From VRUE01 sp963796705 (GTDB taxonomy: Bacteria; Actinomycetota; Thermoleophilia; Solirubrobacterales; 70-9): DNA of 64,000 nucleotides. Where the stretch lies: the NCBI GenBank assembly GCA_963796705.1, contig CAWCMK010000001.1:124001-188000 (forward strand), read 5' to 3'. Made by a program: the position numbers and the translations under genes. Below the pieces are notes generated by a model that was not told where the DNA came from, searched no databases, and saw nothing but the letters and a program-made list of their open reading frames with translations. Of the stretch, positions 15,829 through 25,287 are shown one piece after another; position 1 is the first letter of the stretch; each line of letters opens with the position of its first letter.

Positions 15829-16890
15829 TCAGAACCGGACAGTGACGCGGCGACTGATATTCGAGGTTGAGGAACCCGCGGCAAAGCTGACCTCGATTTC
15901 GAGCTTGACGCGCCTGTGATGCTTCGCTGCGGATCGACCGGCTACCGTCAACGGCACCTTGAGCGCCTGTTCGGCGCCCGCGGCGAGTTTGAAGGGTCCC
16001 TTCGCAAAGACGAGCTTCTTCGCGTGTTTGCCGCTCTCCCGGGCCGCCCCGTGGGCCGGAGCGGCCCTCGCATCGACGCTGCCCTGACAGGGAGCCCCCG
16101 GGCCGCAGCCGAGCTTCAGGTGCAGAGCACCGCCCCCGACCGTCGGCGTCGAATGGCCAAAGGTCACAGTAGGCGCCGGTGGCGGTGAGCTGGTGCCGCT
16201 AACCCATTCGGCGTTCATGTCCAGCTGGTAGCCGCCGGTTCCGCTGCCGAGCGCGGTCTCGCCCTGGATCAGGGCCGGGTACCAGGCGTCATCGCTGGGT
16301 GTCTCGTTGGGAGGCAGGCCCGAGTGGGTCTCATCAACGGCGGGGATCGGGACCCCGTCCTCGAGGATCGAGAGGGCGAGGATGTCACCGACCTGCAGCC
16401 CCGGTGAGCTTTCTTCTCCGGCCCCGTCGGTGTGGACCGGGATTTCGCTCGGGAGCGTGGTGGTCGAGTTCGCCGCAGGGGTGAACGGGGGGCTCACGTA
16501 GGAGGCCTCGCAGCAGCTGACAGACTGAGTTTGCGTCGACTCCTCGACTTGGAGCACGACGATCGCCATCTGGCCGGTGGTCGAGCCGACCCGCAGATGG
16601 ATCGCCCTGATCGTTCCGGTTCCGGCCGGCGTCAGCAGCCCTTCCTGGGGGACGGTCGGGTTGACGGGGGTCGACCAGGTACAGGAGGAATCGTTGCCGA
16701 TCACGTTCTGGGTGCTGCCGTTTCCGATCGGAAACTTGGTGCAGTCAAATGGCGCGCTTGGGGCCTGCTCCAGGCTGGCGCCGAAGGTGACGGCCTGAGC
16801 GCGAGCCTGCGAGGCGATCACCGCGCACCCGACTAAACAGGCGGCCACGGTGGCCGCGAGACGAAACGGACTTAATGGATAGGCCCGCAT
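15829..16890 (-). CDS. Secreted hypothetical protein
   Basis: 353 residues. Signal peptide with hydrophobic core LAATVAACLVGCAVIA and AQA cleavage site. The mature N-terminal domain (to ~210) has Cys residues that may pair (DCTK, SSCTW, SCCEAS) and a jelly-roll-like pattern; a Pro-rich linker (SSPPPAPT) separates a C-terminal beta-sandwich-like domain that ends in VTVRF. No enzymatic motif seen. Probably a cell-surface or extracellular structural protein. Confidence 0.55.
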   Translation of the reverse strand: MRAYPLSPFRLAATVAACLVGCAVIASQARAQAVTFGASLEQAPSAPFDCTKFPIGNGSTQNVIGNDSSCTWSTPVNPTVPQEGLLTPAGTGTIRAIHLRVGSTTGQMAIVVLQVEESTQTQSVSCCEASYVSPPFTPAANSTTTLPSEIPVHTDGAGEESSPGLQVGDILALSILEDGVPIPAVDETHSGLPPNETPSDDAWYPALIQGETALGSGTGGYQLDMNAEWVSGTSSPPPAPTVTFGHSTPTVGGGALHLKLGCGPGAPCQGSVDARAAPAHGAARESGKHAKKLVFAKGPFKLAAGAEQALKVPLTVAGRSAAKHHRRVKLEIEVSFAAGSSTSNISRRVTVRF

Positions 16891-17010
16891 GTTGGCCTAA
16901 CCCTAACCGCATTGCCCCGGCGAAAAGCAACTCCGCCCCAGGTCTGACCGCCAGGTTTGTGGGTGGCTGGCAGTGCCGGCAGCTTGTCGACAACCCATAA
17001 CTCGTTAATC

Positions 17011-18306
17011 ATGGGGTCGATGGATGCTCCCTCGACAGTTGTTTTCTTTCCGGAGGGAGCGTTTGGGCCGACAAATAACTGCGTCGGGATCGGGGACGTG
17101 CTGCGCCGCCGCGGTTACCGGGTGGTCTTCGTCGTCGAGGAGTCCTTTGCGGGCACCCTCGAGGCCCAGGGATTCGAGGAGCGTCTGATGCGGCTCACGC
17201 CCCCGCCGCAGACCGAGGAAGTCCCGGGCCAGTTCTGGAAGGACTTCATTCGCGACACCGCTCCCGTCTTCCGCCGGCCGACGATCGAGCAGCTCGATGG
17301 ATTTATCGCGCCAACGTTCCGGGCGCTGGTCGACGGCGCCAAGTACGTCGACGATCGACTTCTCGAGATCATCGACGAGCTCCAGCCAGACATCATCGTC
17401 GAGGACAACGTCGTCAGCTTCCCGGCACTTATCGCCTCGGGCGTTCCTTGGGCGCGAATCGCGTCGTGCAATCCAGCCGAGATGAAGGATGAGGCGATCC
17501 CGCCTCCCTTCTCCGGCCTGCCGACCGGCGAGCATGGCGGCTGGGATGAGTTTTGGGCCGCCTATCGAGAGGCGCTTCGGGAAATCCATGGCGATTTCAA
17601 CGAGTTCTGTCAGCAGCGGGGCGCCCCAGCTCTGCCACCCGACGACTTCATCCACCGGAGTCCCTGGCTGAACCTCTATCTGTATCCCGACGAGGTCGAC
17701 TACCGACGGGTGGTTCAGCTCGACCACAGTTGGCACAACCTGCAGGCGAGCGTTCGCGACACAGATGCCGCCTGGGAGCCGCCCCCGGAGCTGGAGTCCG
17801 GTGAGGGGGCGCTGGCATATCTGAGCATGGGCTCGCTCGGCTCCGCCGACGTCGAGCTGATGCAGAAGCTGATCGCCGAGCTGGCCGCGAGCCCTCACCG
17901 CTTCATCGTCTCCAAGGGACCTCAGCACGAGGAGTTCGACCTGGCGAACAACATGGTTGGCGAGGAATTCCTCCCGCAGACCTCGGTCCTCCCCCGGGTC
18001 GACGTCGTGATCACCCACGGCGGCAACAACACCGTCACCGAGTCCCTGTTCTTCGGCAAGCCGATGGTGATCATGCCGATTTTCTGGGACCAGCACGACA
18101 ACGCGCAGCGCATCGCGGAAACCGGCTACGGCCGACGCGTCGAGACCTACCGCCACGACGGTGCCGAGCTCCTCGAGGCGATCGACGGAGTGCTCGCCGA
18201 CCTCGCTCTCGGGCAGCGGATCGCGTCGCTCTCGGCTCGCCTTCAGGCCTTCCGCGGCACCGAGCACGCTGCCGACCTGATCGAGCGAGTCCTCGCGGGC
18301 ACCTGA
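17011..18306 (+). CDS. MGT/UGT-like glycosyltransferase (GT1 fold)
   Basis: About 431 residues. GT-B organisation: N-terminal domain with VVFFPEGAFGPTNNCVGIGDVLRRRGYRVVFV, C-terminal domain with the donor-sugar motif region EFLPQTSVLPRVDVVITHGGNNTVTESLFFGKP and FWDQHDNA, which are hallmarks of macrolide/flavonoid-type UDP-glycosyltransferases. It probably glycosylates a small hydrophobic acceptor. ATG 17011 is chosen over 16957 because the extra 18 residues are not family-like; ATG 17020 is possible. Confidence 0.85.
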   Translation: MGSMDAPSTVVFFPEGAFGPTNNCVGIGDVLRRRGYRVVFVVEESFAGTLEAQGFEERLMRLTPPPQTEEVPGQFWKDFIRDTAPVFRRPTIEQLDGFIAPTFRALVDGAKYVDDRLLEIIDELQPDIIVEDNVVSFPALIASGVPWARIASCNPAEMKDEAIPPPFSGLPTGEHGGWDEFWAAYREALREIHGDFNEFCQQRGAPALPPDDFIHRSPWLNLYLYPDEVDYRRVVQLDHSWHNLQASVRDTDAAWEPPPELESGEGALAYLSMGSLGSADVELMQKLIAELAASPHRFIVSKGPQHEEFDLANNMVGEEFLPQTSVLPRVDVVITHGGNNTVTESLFFGKPMVIMPIFWDQHDNAQRIAETGYGRRVETYRHDGAELLEAIDGVLADLALGQRIASLSARLQAFRGTEHAADLIERVLAGT

Positions 18307-18327
18307 ACCTTTGGGCGTGCAGGAGTC

Positions 18328-19323
18328 CTATTCGCCCAGCCCGGTCTCCAGGACCGCCGCCCCGCGGAAGCGTCCGGCGCGCAGATCCTCGAGTGCGGCG
18401 CCCGCCCGCGTCAGAGGGTAGGCGGTCACCTCGGTGCGCACCGGAACCCGAGGCGCAATGGCCAGAAACTCCTCGCCGTCGGCGCGGGTCAGGTTGGCCA
18501 CCGAACCAAGGGTCCGCTCCTCCCAGAGGATCTCGTAGGGGAAGGAGGGGATGTCGCTCATGTGGATTCCGGCGCTGATCACCCTGGCGCCCTTGGCGCT
18601 CGCCCGTAGCGCCGCGGGCATCAGCGCGCCAACCGGCGCGAAGACGATCGCGCCGTCCAGCTCCTCGGGCGGGCGCTCCTTAGAAGATCCCGCCCACTCC
18701 GCGCCGAGCGCGCGCGCGAAGCGCTGACCCTCGTCGTCTCCCTCACGGGTGAAGGCGAAGACGCGGCGCCCTTCGTGCACGGCAACCTGGCAGAGAATGT
18801 GGGCCGAGGCCCCGAACCCGTAGAAGCCGAGCCGCTCCGCGTCGCCAACCAGCTTCAGGGCTCGGTAGCCGATCAGCCCCGCGCAGAGAAGCGGCGCCGC
18901 CTGCAGATCGGGGTAATCGCCTGGCAGGGGAAGGCAGAAACGCTCATCGGCGAGGGCCAGCTCGGCATAGCCGCCGTCGACGTCGTAGCCCGTGAAGCGG
19001 GCGTGGTCGCAGAGGTTCTCGCGACCGCTGCGACAATAGCGGCACTCGCCGCAGGTCCAGCCCAGCCAGGGAATGCCGACTCGATCGCCCTCGGCGAAGC
19101 GCTCGGCACCCGCCCCGAGGCCCGCCACCGTGCCGACTATCTGGTGGCCCGGGATCAGTGGGAGCTTGGGCTCTGCGAGCTCGCCGTCGAGAATGTGCAG
19201 GTCGGTGCGGCAAACGCCGCAGGCGCGGACGGCGACCAGCACCTGCCCCGGCCCCGGCTCCGGGTCTGGCACCTCGGCGGGCCGCGGAGGCCGCCGCTGC
19301 TCCTCGAGCACCATCGCCCGCAT
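18328..19323 (-). CDS. Zinc-dependent alcohol dehydrogenase (AdhP-like MDR)
   Basis: 331 residues. Medium-chain dehydrogenase with catalytic-zinc ligands in CGVCRTDLH and GHQIVGTV, four structural-zinc Cys in CGECRYCRSGRENLC, and the cofactor domain FYGFGASAHI. The GHQ and FTGYDVDGGYAE stretches resemble the actinobacterial zinc-binding alcohol dehydrogenase family. It would oxidise or reduce alcohols and aldehydes with NAD(P). It lies 28 bp downstream of an SDR gene on the same strand, so the two may be co-transcribed. Confidence 0.88.
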   Translation of the reverse strand: MRAMVLEEQRRPPRPAEVPDPEPGPGQVLVAVRACGVCRTDLHILDGELAEPKLPLIPGHQIVGTVAGLGAGAERFAEGDRVGIPWLGWTCGECRYCRSGRENLCDHARFTGYDVDGGYAELALADERFCLPLPGDYPDLQAAPLLCAGLIGYRALKLVGDAERLGFYGFGASAHILCQVAVHEGRRVFAFTREGDDEGQRFARALGAEWAGSSKERPPEELDGAIVFAPVGALMPAALRASAKGARVISAGIHMSDIPSFPYEILWEERTLGSVANLTRADGEEFLAIAPRVPVRTEVTAYPLTRAGAALEDLRAGRFRGAAVLETGLGE

Positions 19324-19351
19324 GCGTTGATCCTAGCCCCGCGCGGTCGCC

Positions 19352-20116
19352 TCAGCCCCTTTGTTCAGTGGGTCGCACCAGGACCTCGTTCAGGCAAACG
19401 TGCGAGGGCCGCGTGACCGCGTATGCGATCACATCGGCGATGTCCTCGGACTCCAGCGTCTTGATATCGGCGAAACGCCCCCTGACCTGCTCCCGCACAC
19501 CGTCCCGGAGGTGGTCGGTGAGCTCGGTCGCAACGGCGCCCGGCTCGACGATCGTGCTCCGCACCCGCCGCTCGGCGAACTCCTGGCGAAAGGACTCACT
19601 GAAGGCGCCAACCCCATGCTTGGTCAGGTTGTAGACGCCCGACCCGGCGCGGGCGACCCGACCGGCCACGGAGCTGATGTTGACCAAATCAGCGCAATGC
19701 CGGGAGGAATCCTCGGCGGCCGCGAGCAGGTGTGGAACGGCGGCGTGTGTGTTCTTGATCAGAGCCTTGAGGTTGAGGTCAATCATCCGGTCCCACTCCT
19801 CGAGGGGGGCGTCCTCGATCGGCCCGAGGAGCATCTGACCGGCGTTGTTGACGAGGATGTCGAGTCGCCCGAGCTCATCCACGGTGCGATCAACGGCGAG
19901 GATCGCCTGCGCCGGGTCGGTGATATCGGCCTCGATTGCGAGCGCCGTTTGGCCCCCGCCGCCGAGTTCGGACGCGAGACGCTCGAGCCGCTCCAGGCGC
20001 CGCGCGGCGAGGGCCACCCGGGCCCCGTGGGCGGCCAGTGAACGCGCGGTCGCCTCACCGATGCCGCTACTTGCGCCCGTGATTAGGGCGACCGTTCCAT
20101 CTAGCGCTCCGGTCAT
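19352..20116 (-). CDS. Short-chain dehydrogenase/reductase
   Basis: 254 residues, classical SDR. Cofactor motif TGASSGIG, NNAG at ~90, catalytic Ser in NISSVAG and YNLTK (Tyr/Lys) near 157-161. The Arg residues after the second beta strand (ARRLERLER) suggest NADP preference. Substrate unknown. Followed by the zinc alcohol dehydrogenase. Confidence 0.9.
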   Translation of the reverse strand: MTGALDGTVALITGASSGIGEATARSLAAHGARVALAARRLERLERLASELGGGGQTALAIEADITDPAQAILAVDRTVDELGRLDILVNNAGQMLLGPIEDAPLEEWDRMIDLNLKALIKNTHAAVPHLLAAAEDSSRHCADLVNISSVAGRVARAGSGVYNLTKHGVGAFSESFRQEFAERRVRSTIVEPGAVATELTDHLRDGVREQVRGRFADIKTLESEDIADVIAYAVTRPSHVCLNEVLVRPTEQRG

Positions 20117-20325
20117 TCGCCCGAATATTCCCCGATTCTCCGAGTTCGAACCAGCGCCGGCTTCGCTCCCAGGCCCAGATGCGGCAAATCAGATCCACAC
20201 AACCTTCTCCAGGGACGGCCTTTCCGCGCAGCTCATAAGGCCCCGCGGCCAAATGAGGATCACCGAGAGCCGGCCACCAGCTGGCAAAAGACTTGAAGGG
20301 CTGGTTCCTGGACTATTCTCGCTTG

Positions 20326-21159
20326 GTGGAGTTCGGGATTGGCTACTTCCCCACGGACACCGCCGCCTCCCCGGGAACGGTGGCCCGCTTGGTCGAGGAA
20401 CGCGGTCACGAGTCGCTCTTCTTCGCCGAGCACAGCCACATCCCGGCGTCGCGCGTGACGCCCTACCCGGCCGGCGGCGAGCTGCCGCTCAAATACAGCC
20501 ACACCTACGATCTGTTTGTGGCGCTGACCGCGGCCGTCGAGGCGACCTCGAAACTGCGGGTCGGGAGCGGCATCTGCCTGGTCATCGAGCGCGATCCGAT
20601 CACCACGGCGAAAGAGGTCGCCTCGCTCGATCACCTCTCGGGCGGGCGCTTCGAGTTCGGCGTCGGGGCGGGCTGGAACCGCGAGGAGATGGAAGACCAT
20701 GGAACCGACCCGCGCACCCGCATGCGGCTAATGAGAGAGCGGATCGAGGCGATGAAGGCAATCTGGACCGAGGAGGAGGCCAGCTACCACGGTGAGTTCG
20801 TCGACTTCGAGCGAATCCGGTCCTGGCCAAAGCCCGCCCAGTGGCCGCACCCACCGGTTCTGGTCGGGGGCAACGGTCCGACAGTGCTCGACCGGGTGCT
20901 CGCTCTCGGTGACGCCTGGATGCCGAACAACACCGGAGAAGACCTGATCGCTCGGGCCGCGGAGCTGCGCGCACGGGCCGACCGTCCGATCGATCTCGTG
21001 GTCATGGGGGCGCGCAACGACGTCACCGCCCTCGAGAAGCTGCGCGTGGCCGGCTGCCACCGTGTCGTCCGCTGGGTTCCCTCGACGCACCTCAGCGGCA
21101 TCGAGGCGGCGCTCGAGGAGTGGGAGACGACGATCGCCGAGCTAAACGGCGAGGCGTGA
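20326..21159 (+). CDS. LLM-class F420-dependent oxidoreductase
   Basis: About 277 residues. Luciferase-like TIM barrel: EFGIGYFPTD at the start, SLFFAEHSHIP, KLRVGSGICLVIERDPITTAKEVASLDHLSGGRFEFGVGAGWN, then a WPKPAQWPHPPVLVGGNG stretch typical of the F420 branch. It would carry out hydride transfer from F420H2 to an unknown substrate. GTG 20326 fits the family N-terminus better than TTG 20293. Confidence 0.87.
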   Translation: MEFGIGYFPTDTAASPGTVARLVEERGHESLFFAEHSHIPASRVTPYPAGGELPLKYSHTYDLFVALTAAVEATSKLRVGSGICLVIERDPITTAKEVASLDHLSGGRFEFGVGAGWNREEMEDHGTDPRTRMRLMRERIEAMKAIWTEEEASYHGEFVDFERIRSWPKPAQWPHPPVLVGGNGPTVLDRVLALGDAWMPNNTGEDLIARAAELRARADRPIDLVVMGARNDVTALEKLRVAGCHRVVRWVPSTHLSGIEAALEEWETTIAELNGEA

Positions 21160-21181
21160 GCCCCGGATGCGGATCGGCGCG

Positions 21182-21526
21182 TTATGAGAGCTCGGGGATG
21201 AAGCGCTCGAGGTGCCTGGAGATGGTTTCGCGGACCCATTGCTGGGTCGCCGAATCGGCCATCCGGTAGCGGCCGAGAAGCATCTTCTGGTCGGTCAGCG
21301 GCAGGCCGGCGATCTCCCAACTGACCGCGAGCCGCTCAAAGAGCATCTCGGCGCGCCGGTGCCAGGCGTCCTCCTGGGTCGCCGCCGCGGCCGAGGGACG
21401 CTCGCCGATCCTCCGCATCGTCGCCCGACTGAGCGACTGGCGCAGGGTCAGGATGTTGCCCTCATCATCGACATAGTCGACGGTCGCCGACTTCTCACGC
21501 TTCCGTCCTGGCTTGCGCTTGGCCAT
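21182..21526 (-). CDS. Small hypothetical protein
   Basis: 114 residues. Basic N-terminus (MAKRKPGRKREKS), then VDYVDDEGNILTLRQSLS and a helical remainder. No recognised family. It is third in a leftward run of PCD, ArfB and this gene, 10 bp after arfB, so probably in the same transcript. The ATG at 21526 is chosen over an upstream reading that runs through arfB. Confidence 0.6.
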   Translation of the reverse strand: MAKRKPGRKREKSATVDYVDDEGNILTLRQSLSRATMRRIGERPSAAAATQEDAWHRRAEMLFERLAVSWEIAGLPLTDQKMLLGRYRMADSATQQWVRETISRHLERFIPELS

Positions 21527-21536
21527 CGCGATCACT

Positions 21537-21938
21537 CTAATCCTCCTCGAGAGGACGCCTTCGGGCCCGCTTGCGCTCTCCCGTGCGCCGCTTCTGCTCC
21601 AAACGCCTCTCCCGCGAGGATCCGCTCGGCTTCGTGGCCCGGCGCCGCCGCGGCACGGCCAGGCCGGCGGAGATCTTCTCCGCCAGGCGCTCCAACGCCA
21701 GCTCCCGGTTGCGCGATTGCCCACGCGTGTCCTGGGCGACGGCCCTCACAACCGGCCCGATGCGCTCCAGCAGCCGGCGCCGCTGCGCCTCGTCGAGCGA
21801 GGCCGACGCCTCAACGTCAAATACCGCCTCGACCCGCGTGGCGGTCACGTTCGCGTGCTGCCCGCCGGGACCCGAGGAGCGACTCGTTCGAAACTCGACC
21901 TCGCCCAGCGGGATCGCGAGGCGCTCGTCGATTCTCAG
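21537..21938 (-). CDS. arfB: Peptidyl-tRNA hydrolase ArfB-type ribosome rescue factor
   Basis: 133 residues. GGQ motif in FRTSRSSGPGGQHANVTATRVEAVFDV, which catalyses peptidyl-tRNA hydrolysis, and a long basic C-terminal tail (RRRRATKPSGSSRERRLEQKRR...) of the kind ArfB inserts into the mRNA channel of stalled ribosomes. No RF1/RF2 codon-recognition domain. The family start (M-x-I-x-x-x-x-x-IP) aligns with LRIDERLAIPLGEVEF, so translation probably begins at CTG 21938, which overlaps the PCD stop as CTGA; no ATG, GTG or TTG fits nearby. Confidence 0.82.
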   Translation of the reverse strand: MRIDERLAIPLGEVEFRTSRSSGPGGQHANVTATRVEAVFDVEASASLDEAQRRRLLERIGPVVRAVAQDTRGQSRNRELALERLAEKISAGLAVPRRRRATKPSGSSRERRLEQKRRTGERKRARRRPLEED

Positions 21939-22222
21939 TCGTTCGGATATATCGCGTCCAGCTCCGCCGCCAGCTCGAAATCGACGGCCGTAAGGCCGCC
22001 CTCCGAATGGGTCGAGATGGTGACCGTCACCTTGTCCCAGGAGACCTCGAGGTCGGGATGGTGCCCCAGCGCCTCGGCCGGACCGACCATGCTCTTCACG
22101 AAGTTCACCGAGCCGACGAAATCGCCGCACTCATACGCCCTGCGAATCGCCCCGCCTGTTTGCCGCCATTCGGACAGCGCCGCCAGCCGGCTCTCGATCT
22201 CGGTCTCGCTCAGGAGCGCCAC
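21935..22222 (-). CDS. Pterin-4a-carbinolamine dehydratase
   Basis: 95 residues, typical PCD/DCoH length. Contains the active-site region ALGHHPDLEVSWDKVTVTISTHSEGGLTAVDFELA (the HHP catalytic histidines). Dehydrates 4a-hydroxytetrahydrobiopterin during pterin recycling; in bacteria it sometimes has other roles. First in a PCD-arfB-hypothetical operon. Confidence 0.93.
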   Translation of the reverse strand: MALLSETEIESRLAALSEWRQTGGAIRRAYECGDFVGSVNFVKSMVGPAEALGHHPDLEVSWDKVTVTISTHSEGGLTAVDFELAAELDAIYPND

Positions 22223-22307
22223 CGCGGACCATGCTGCCAGATCTTGGCCGCTCGGTCAGGCGCGGGGCGATCGCGCAGCGTGCCTTGTAGATAGGTCCGG
22301 CGACCGA

Positions 22308-22748
22308 TTATCCCCAGCTGCCGTCGGCGCGACAGGCCCCTTCGCCATCGCTGTTGCAGCTGAACTTGGTCACGCCTTTGTTCGTGCGCTGGATCGTGAA
22401 GGTGTGCGATTTGGGCACCGACTGAACGACGATCTTGTACTTTTTCGCGCCCAGGCCGCTGACCTTCAGGACCGGATTCGGCGGCAGGGTCGGCTCCATC
22501 GAACGGAGCGTCGCGGCGCCGCATCCTTCATAGCTTCCGGTTGGCGCTTGGACCGCGCAACTCTCGATCGTCACCATCGCGCTCCGCGCGGTGGCGATCG
22601 CGTTGGTGTCGACAGCCTTCTCGCTCTGGTCAAAGAAGTCGGGCAGCGCGATCGCGGCCAGTGAACCGATTACCAGGGCGACAACGAGGAGCTCCACTAG
22701 CGTGAATCCCCGCTCTTCTTCTTGCAGCTGCCTGATGATGCCGTGCAC
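22308..22748 (-). CDS. Type IV prepilin-like protein
   Basis: 146 residues. A short charged leader ending in EERG|FTLVELLVVALVIGSLAAIALPDFF shows the prepilin peptidase cleavage site (G|F), Glu5 and the hydrophobic N-terminal helix. The globular part has Cys pairs (ESCAV, EGCGA; FSCNS, GACRA). No pilus assembly genes are nearby, so it may be an orphan minor pilin or pseudopilin. The ATG start leaves a 14-residue leader. Confidence 0.85.
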   Translation of the reverse strand: MHGIIRQLQEEERGFTLVELLVVALVIGSLAAIALPDFFDQSEKAVDTNAIATARSAMVTIESCAVQAPTGSYEGCGAATLRSMEPTLPPNPVLKVSGLGAKKYKIVVQSVPKSHTFTIQRTNKGVTKFSCNSDGEGACRADGSWG

Positions 22749-22807
22749 CGTGCACTTCTCGACCCGGTGGGCCGCCAGCTTCAGGTCTGGGAGAACCCGC
22801 CCAGCGG

Positions 22808-23842
22808 CTAGGGCGTGAGGACGATCTTCAGCGCCTCGCGCCGGTCATAGAGCGCGTAGGCCTCGGCCGCCTCCTCGAGCTTCATATGGTGGGTGACGAG
22901 CGGCACCGGGTCCATCCGGCCAGCCTCGATCAGGCCGAGGACCCGGTCGACATGGGAAATCACATTCGCCAGGCCGAGTCGCAGCTGCAGTCCCTTGAGC
23001 CAGGCCAGGCCAAGCGGTACCTCGCCCTTGCCGGCATAGGCTCCGATTCCCGAAACCACTCCGGCGTCGCGGCAGAGGCTGACCGCGAGCGCCAGCGGTG
23101 CGGGATCACCGACGGCGTCGACCACCACGTCCACGCCCCGCCCGGCGGTCTCCTCTCGGACCGCCCGCTTCGGATCCTGCTCGATCAGATGGACCGGGGT
23201 TGCGCCGAAGTCGCGCGCCATCTGCAGCCGTTCCTCGACCGAATCCACGGCAAAGACGCGCACAGCACCCCCCACGAGCGCCGCCTGCACTGCGCAGAGC
23301 CCGACCGGGCCAAGCCCGAGAACCGCGACCGTGTCACCGGCCCGCATCCCCGCGTGGGCGATCGAGTGATATCCGGTGCCCATCACGTCGCCCGCGAAGA
23401 GCGCGGCCTCGTCGGACATCCCGTCGGGAACCCGGCGCAGGGTCATGTCGGCGCGCGGGACCAGAAGCTGCTCGGCCTGCGCGCCCTGCAGATCGCCCAG
23501 ATGGGAACCGTGGCCGAATGTGCGCTGGTGCTCGCAGCGATGGTAATCCCCGCGCAGGCAGGCGCGACAGGTTCCGCAGGCCGTATGGAAGCAGCCGAGG
23601 ACGCGCTCGCCGATCGCCACCCGCTCGACCCCATCGCCGATCGCGAGCACGGTGCCAACGTACTCGTGACCGATCGTGAAGCCCGGCTCGACCGGGACCC
23701 GGCCATGGTAGATGTGCAGGTCCGAGCCGCAGATGCCGCTCGCCTCGACACGGATGACGGCCTCATCGGCCGCGGTGATCTGGGGCTCGGGCTTCTCCTC
23801 GAGGCGAACCTCGTTCGGGGCCTGGAAGGTCACGGCGCGCAT
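22808..23842 (-). CDS. Zinc-dependent medium-chain alcohol dehydrogenase
   Basis: 344 residues. Catalytic-zinc site CGSDLHIYHG and GHEYVG, structural-zinc-like Cys set CGTCRACLRGDYHRC (with FHTACG), cofactor motif VLGLGPVGL. Resembles the threonine dehydrogenase / glutathione-independent formaldehyde dehydrogenase branch, but the substrate cannot be told. Ends with KIVLTP. It lies 35 bp behind the HD-GYP gene. Confidence 0.88.
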   Translation of the reverse strand: MRAVTFQAPNEVRLEEKPEPQITAADEAVIRVEASGICGSDLHIYHGRVPVEPGFTIGHEYVGTVLAIGDGVERVAIGERVLGCFHTACGTCRACLRGDYHRCEHQRTFGHGSHLGDLQGAQAEQLLVPRADMTLRRVPDGMSDEAALFAGDVMGTGYHSIAHAGMRAGDTVAVLGLGPVGLCAVQAALVGGAVRVFAVDSVEERLQMARDFGATPVHLIEQDPKRAVREETAGRGVDVVVDAVGDPAPLALAVSLCRDAGVVSGIGAYAGKGEVPLGLAWLKGLQLRLGLANVISHVDRVLGLIEAGRMDPVPLVTHHMKLEEAAEAYALYDRREALKIVLTP

Positions 23843-23877
23843 GGGGCGGGGCGAACCGTATCGTGCCGCAGCTCCCC

Positions 23878-25287
23878 TCAGGCGACCGCGGCGCCCTGCT
23901 TTGCCTGGAAGCGGCCGGAGCCACCCTTCGGGCTCGCGGTCTCGGCGATCCGCGACTCGAGTGCCAGCTCCTTCTCGAAGTCAGAAGCCTCCGAGTGCTG
24001 GAAGGAGACGTCGTTGCCTTCGATCAGCCCGATGAAGATCTCGACGAATTCGGCGTCGAGCTGCTTGCCGGCGACGCGGCGTAGCTCGGCGATCGCGTCG
24101 GCCGAGGACATCGGCGTCCGGTAGGAGTCCCGGGCGGTCATCACGTCGTAGGTGTCGGAGACGGAGATGATCCGCGAGAGTTTCGGAATTTCCTCGCCCT
24201 TCAAGCCGCGCGGATAGCCCTTGCCGTCGATCCGCTCGTGGTGGGCGAGGATGACGTCTGCAACCGGGCCGTAGCCATCGAGCGAGGAGACCACCCGCGC
24301 ACCCTGCTGCGGGTGGCGCTTGATCAGCATCCAGTCCTCATCGGTGAGCGGCACGTTCGCCTTGAGGATCCGGTCGGGGAGGATGAACTTGCCGATATCG
24401 TGCAGCAGCGCCGCGATGTGGACGAGCTCCTCTTCCTCCTTCGAGAGCCCGGCCCGGTGGGCGATCGCCCGCGAGTAGCGGGCCACGGCGGCCGAGTGGC
24501 GCGCCGTCATCTGGTCCCGCAGGTCGAGGGTGCGCAGCAGCGCGCTCAACATGCCGACCTGGAAGCTGGCCAGCTGCTTGCCGCGCACCCCGAGCTCGCG
24601 GGCGCGCTCCTGCGACTGGATCAAGGCGCCCAGCAGGTACTGGAAGATGACGAGGACGATGCCGAACAGGGCGACGCCGGCGAGGCCGACCTGAACGTAG
24701 ATGAAGGAGACCCCGACCGCCATCAGCGCCGCCGCGAGCTCCGAGGGGAGCATCGGGATCATCGAGGTGCGGATCATCGAGACGAACGAGGCCCGTTCCG
24801 TGTAGGCGGTGTCGCTGCCGATCATCACGAAGTTCAGCAGCAGGCCGCAGACGAAGGCACCGAAGACATAGACGTAGAAGGCCGGGTCAGAAGAGGAGGT
24901 CCCGGTCGCGGCGAGCAGCTGATGGAAGCCGATGCCGACCAGCAGCGGGAAGGCGGTGAAGGTCAGGACGTTGATCAGCAGGCTGTGGAAGCGTTCCCGA
25001 AAGCGGATCCAGCCGATCAGGATCGAGATCCCGCCCATCAACGCCGCCGGCGTCCCGCCCAAGAAGACGATGCCGACGATCAGCGTCAGGAAGCTGGCCG
25101 AGATCCTCAGACGCGTCTCGGTTTCGATCGACATCACATCGCTGAAAGCCGAGAACGCCATCAGCGTGCCGAACAGCGCCCAGTCCCAGTGGGCATTCGG
25201 CGCCCGCCAGATGGCCACGGCGACGACCCCGACAAGGGCAATCAGCAGGGTCGTCGTGTACAGCGGTGTGGGTCGCTCTTGTCGCAT
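23878..25287 (-). CDS. HD-GYP phosphodiesterase with membrane sensor domain
   Basis: 469 residues. The first ~230 residues hold seven or eight predicted membrane helices of a MASE-like sensor; a short helical linker follows; then HD-GYP from ~250 with LLHDIGKF (HD pair), HHERIDGKGYP (GYP motif) and SDTYDVMTARDSY. It would hydrolyse c-di-GMP. All core residues are present, so it is likely active, in contrast to the degenerate GGDEF protein at 5.3 kb. A C-terminal ~40-residue tail is polar. Confidence 0.9.
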   Translation of the reverse strand: MRQERPTPLYTTTLLIALVGVVAVAIWRAPNAHWDWALFGTLMAFSAFSDVMSIETETRLRISASFLTLIVGIVFLGGTPAALMGGISILIGWIRFRERFHSLLINVLTFTAFPLLVGIGFHQLLAATGTSSSDPAFYVYVFGAFVCGLLLNFVMIGSDTAYTERASFVSMIRTSMIPMLPSELAAALMAVGVSFIYVQVGLAGVALFGIVLVIFQYLLGALIQSQERARELGVRGKQLASFQVGMLSALLRTLDLRDQMTARHSAAVARYSRAIAHRAGLSKEEEELVHIAALLHDIGKFILPDRILKANVPLTDEDWMLIKRHPQQGARVVSSLDGYGPVADVILAHHERIDGKGYPRGLKGEEIPKLSRIISVSDTYDVMTARDSYRTPMSSADAIAELRRVAGKQLDAEFVEIFIGLIEGNDVSFQHSEASDFEKELALESRIAETASPKGGSGRFQAKQGAAVA

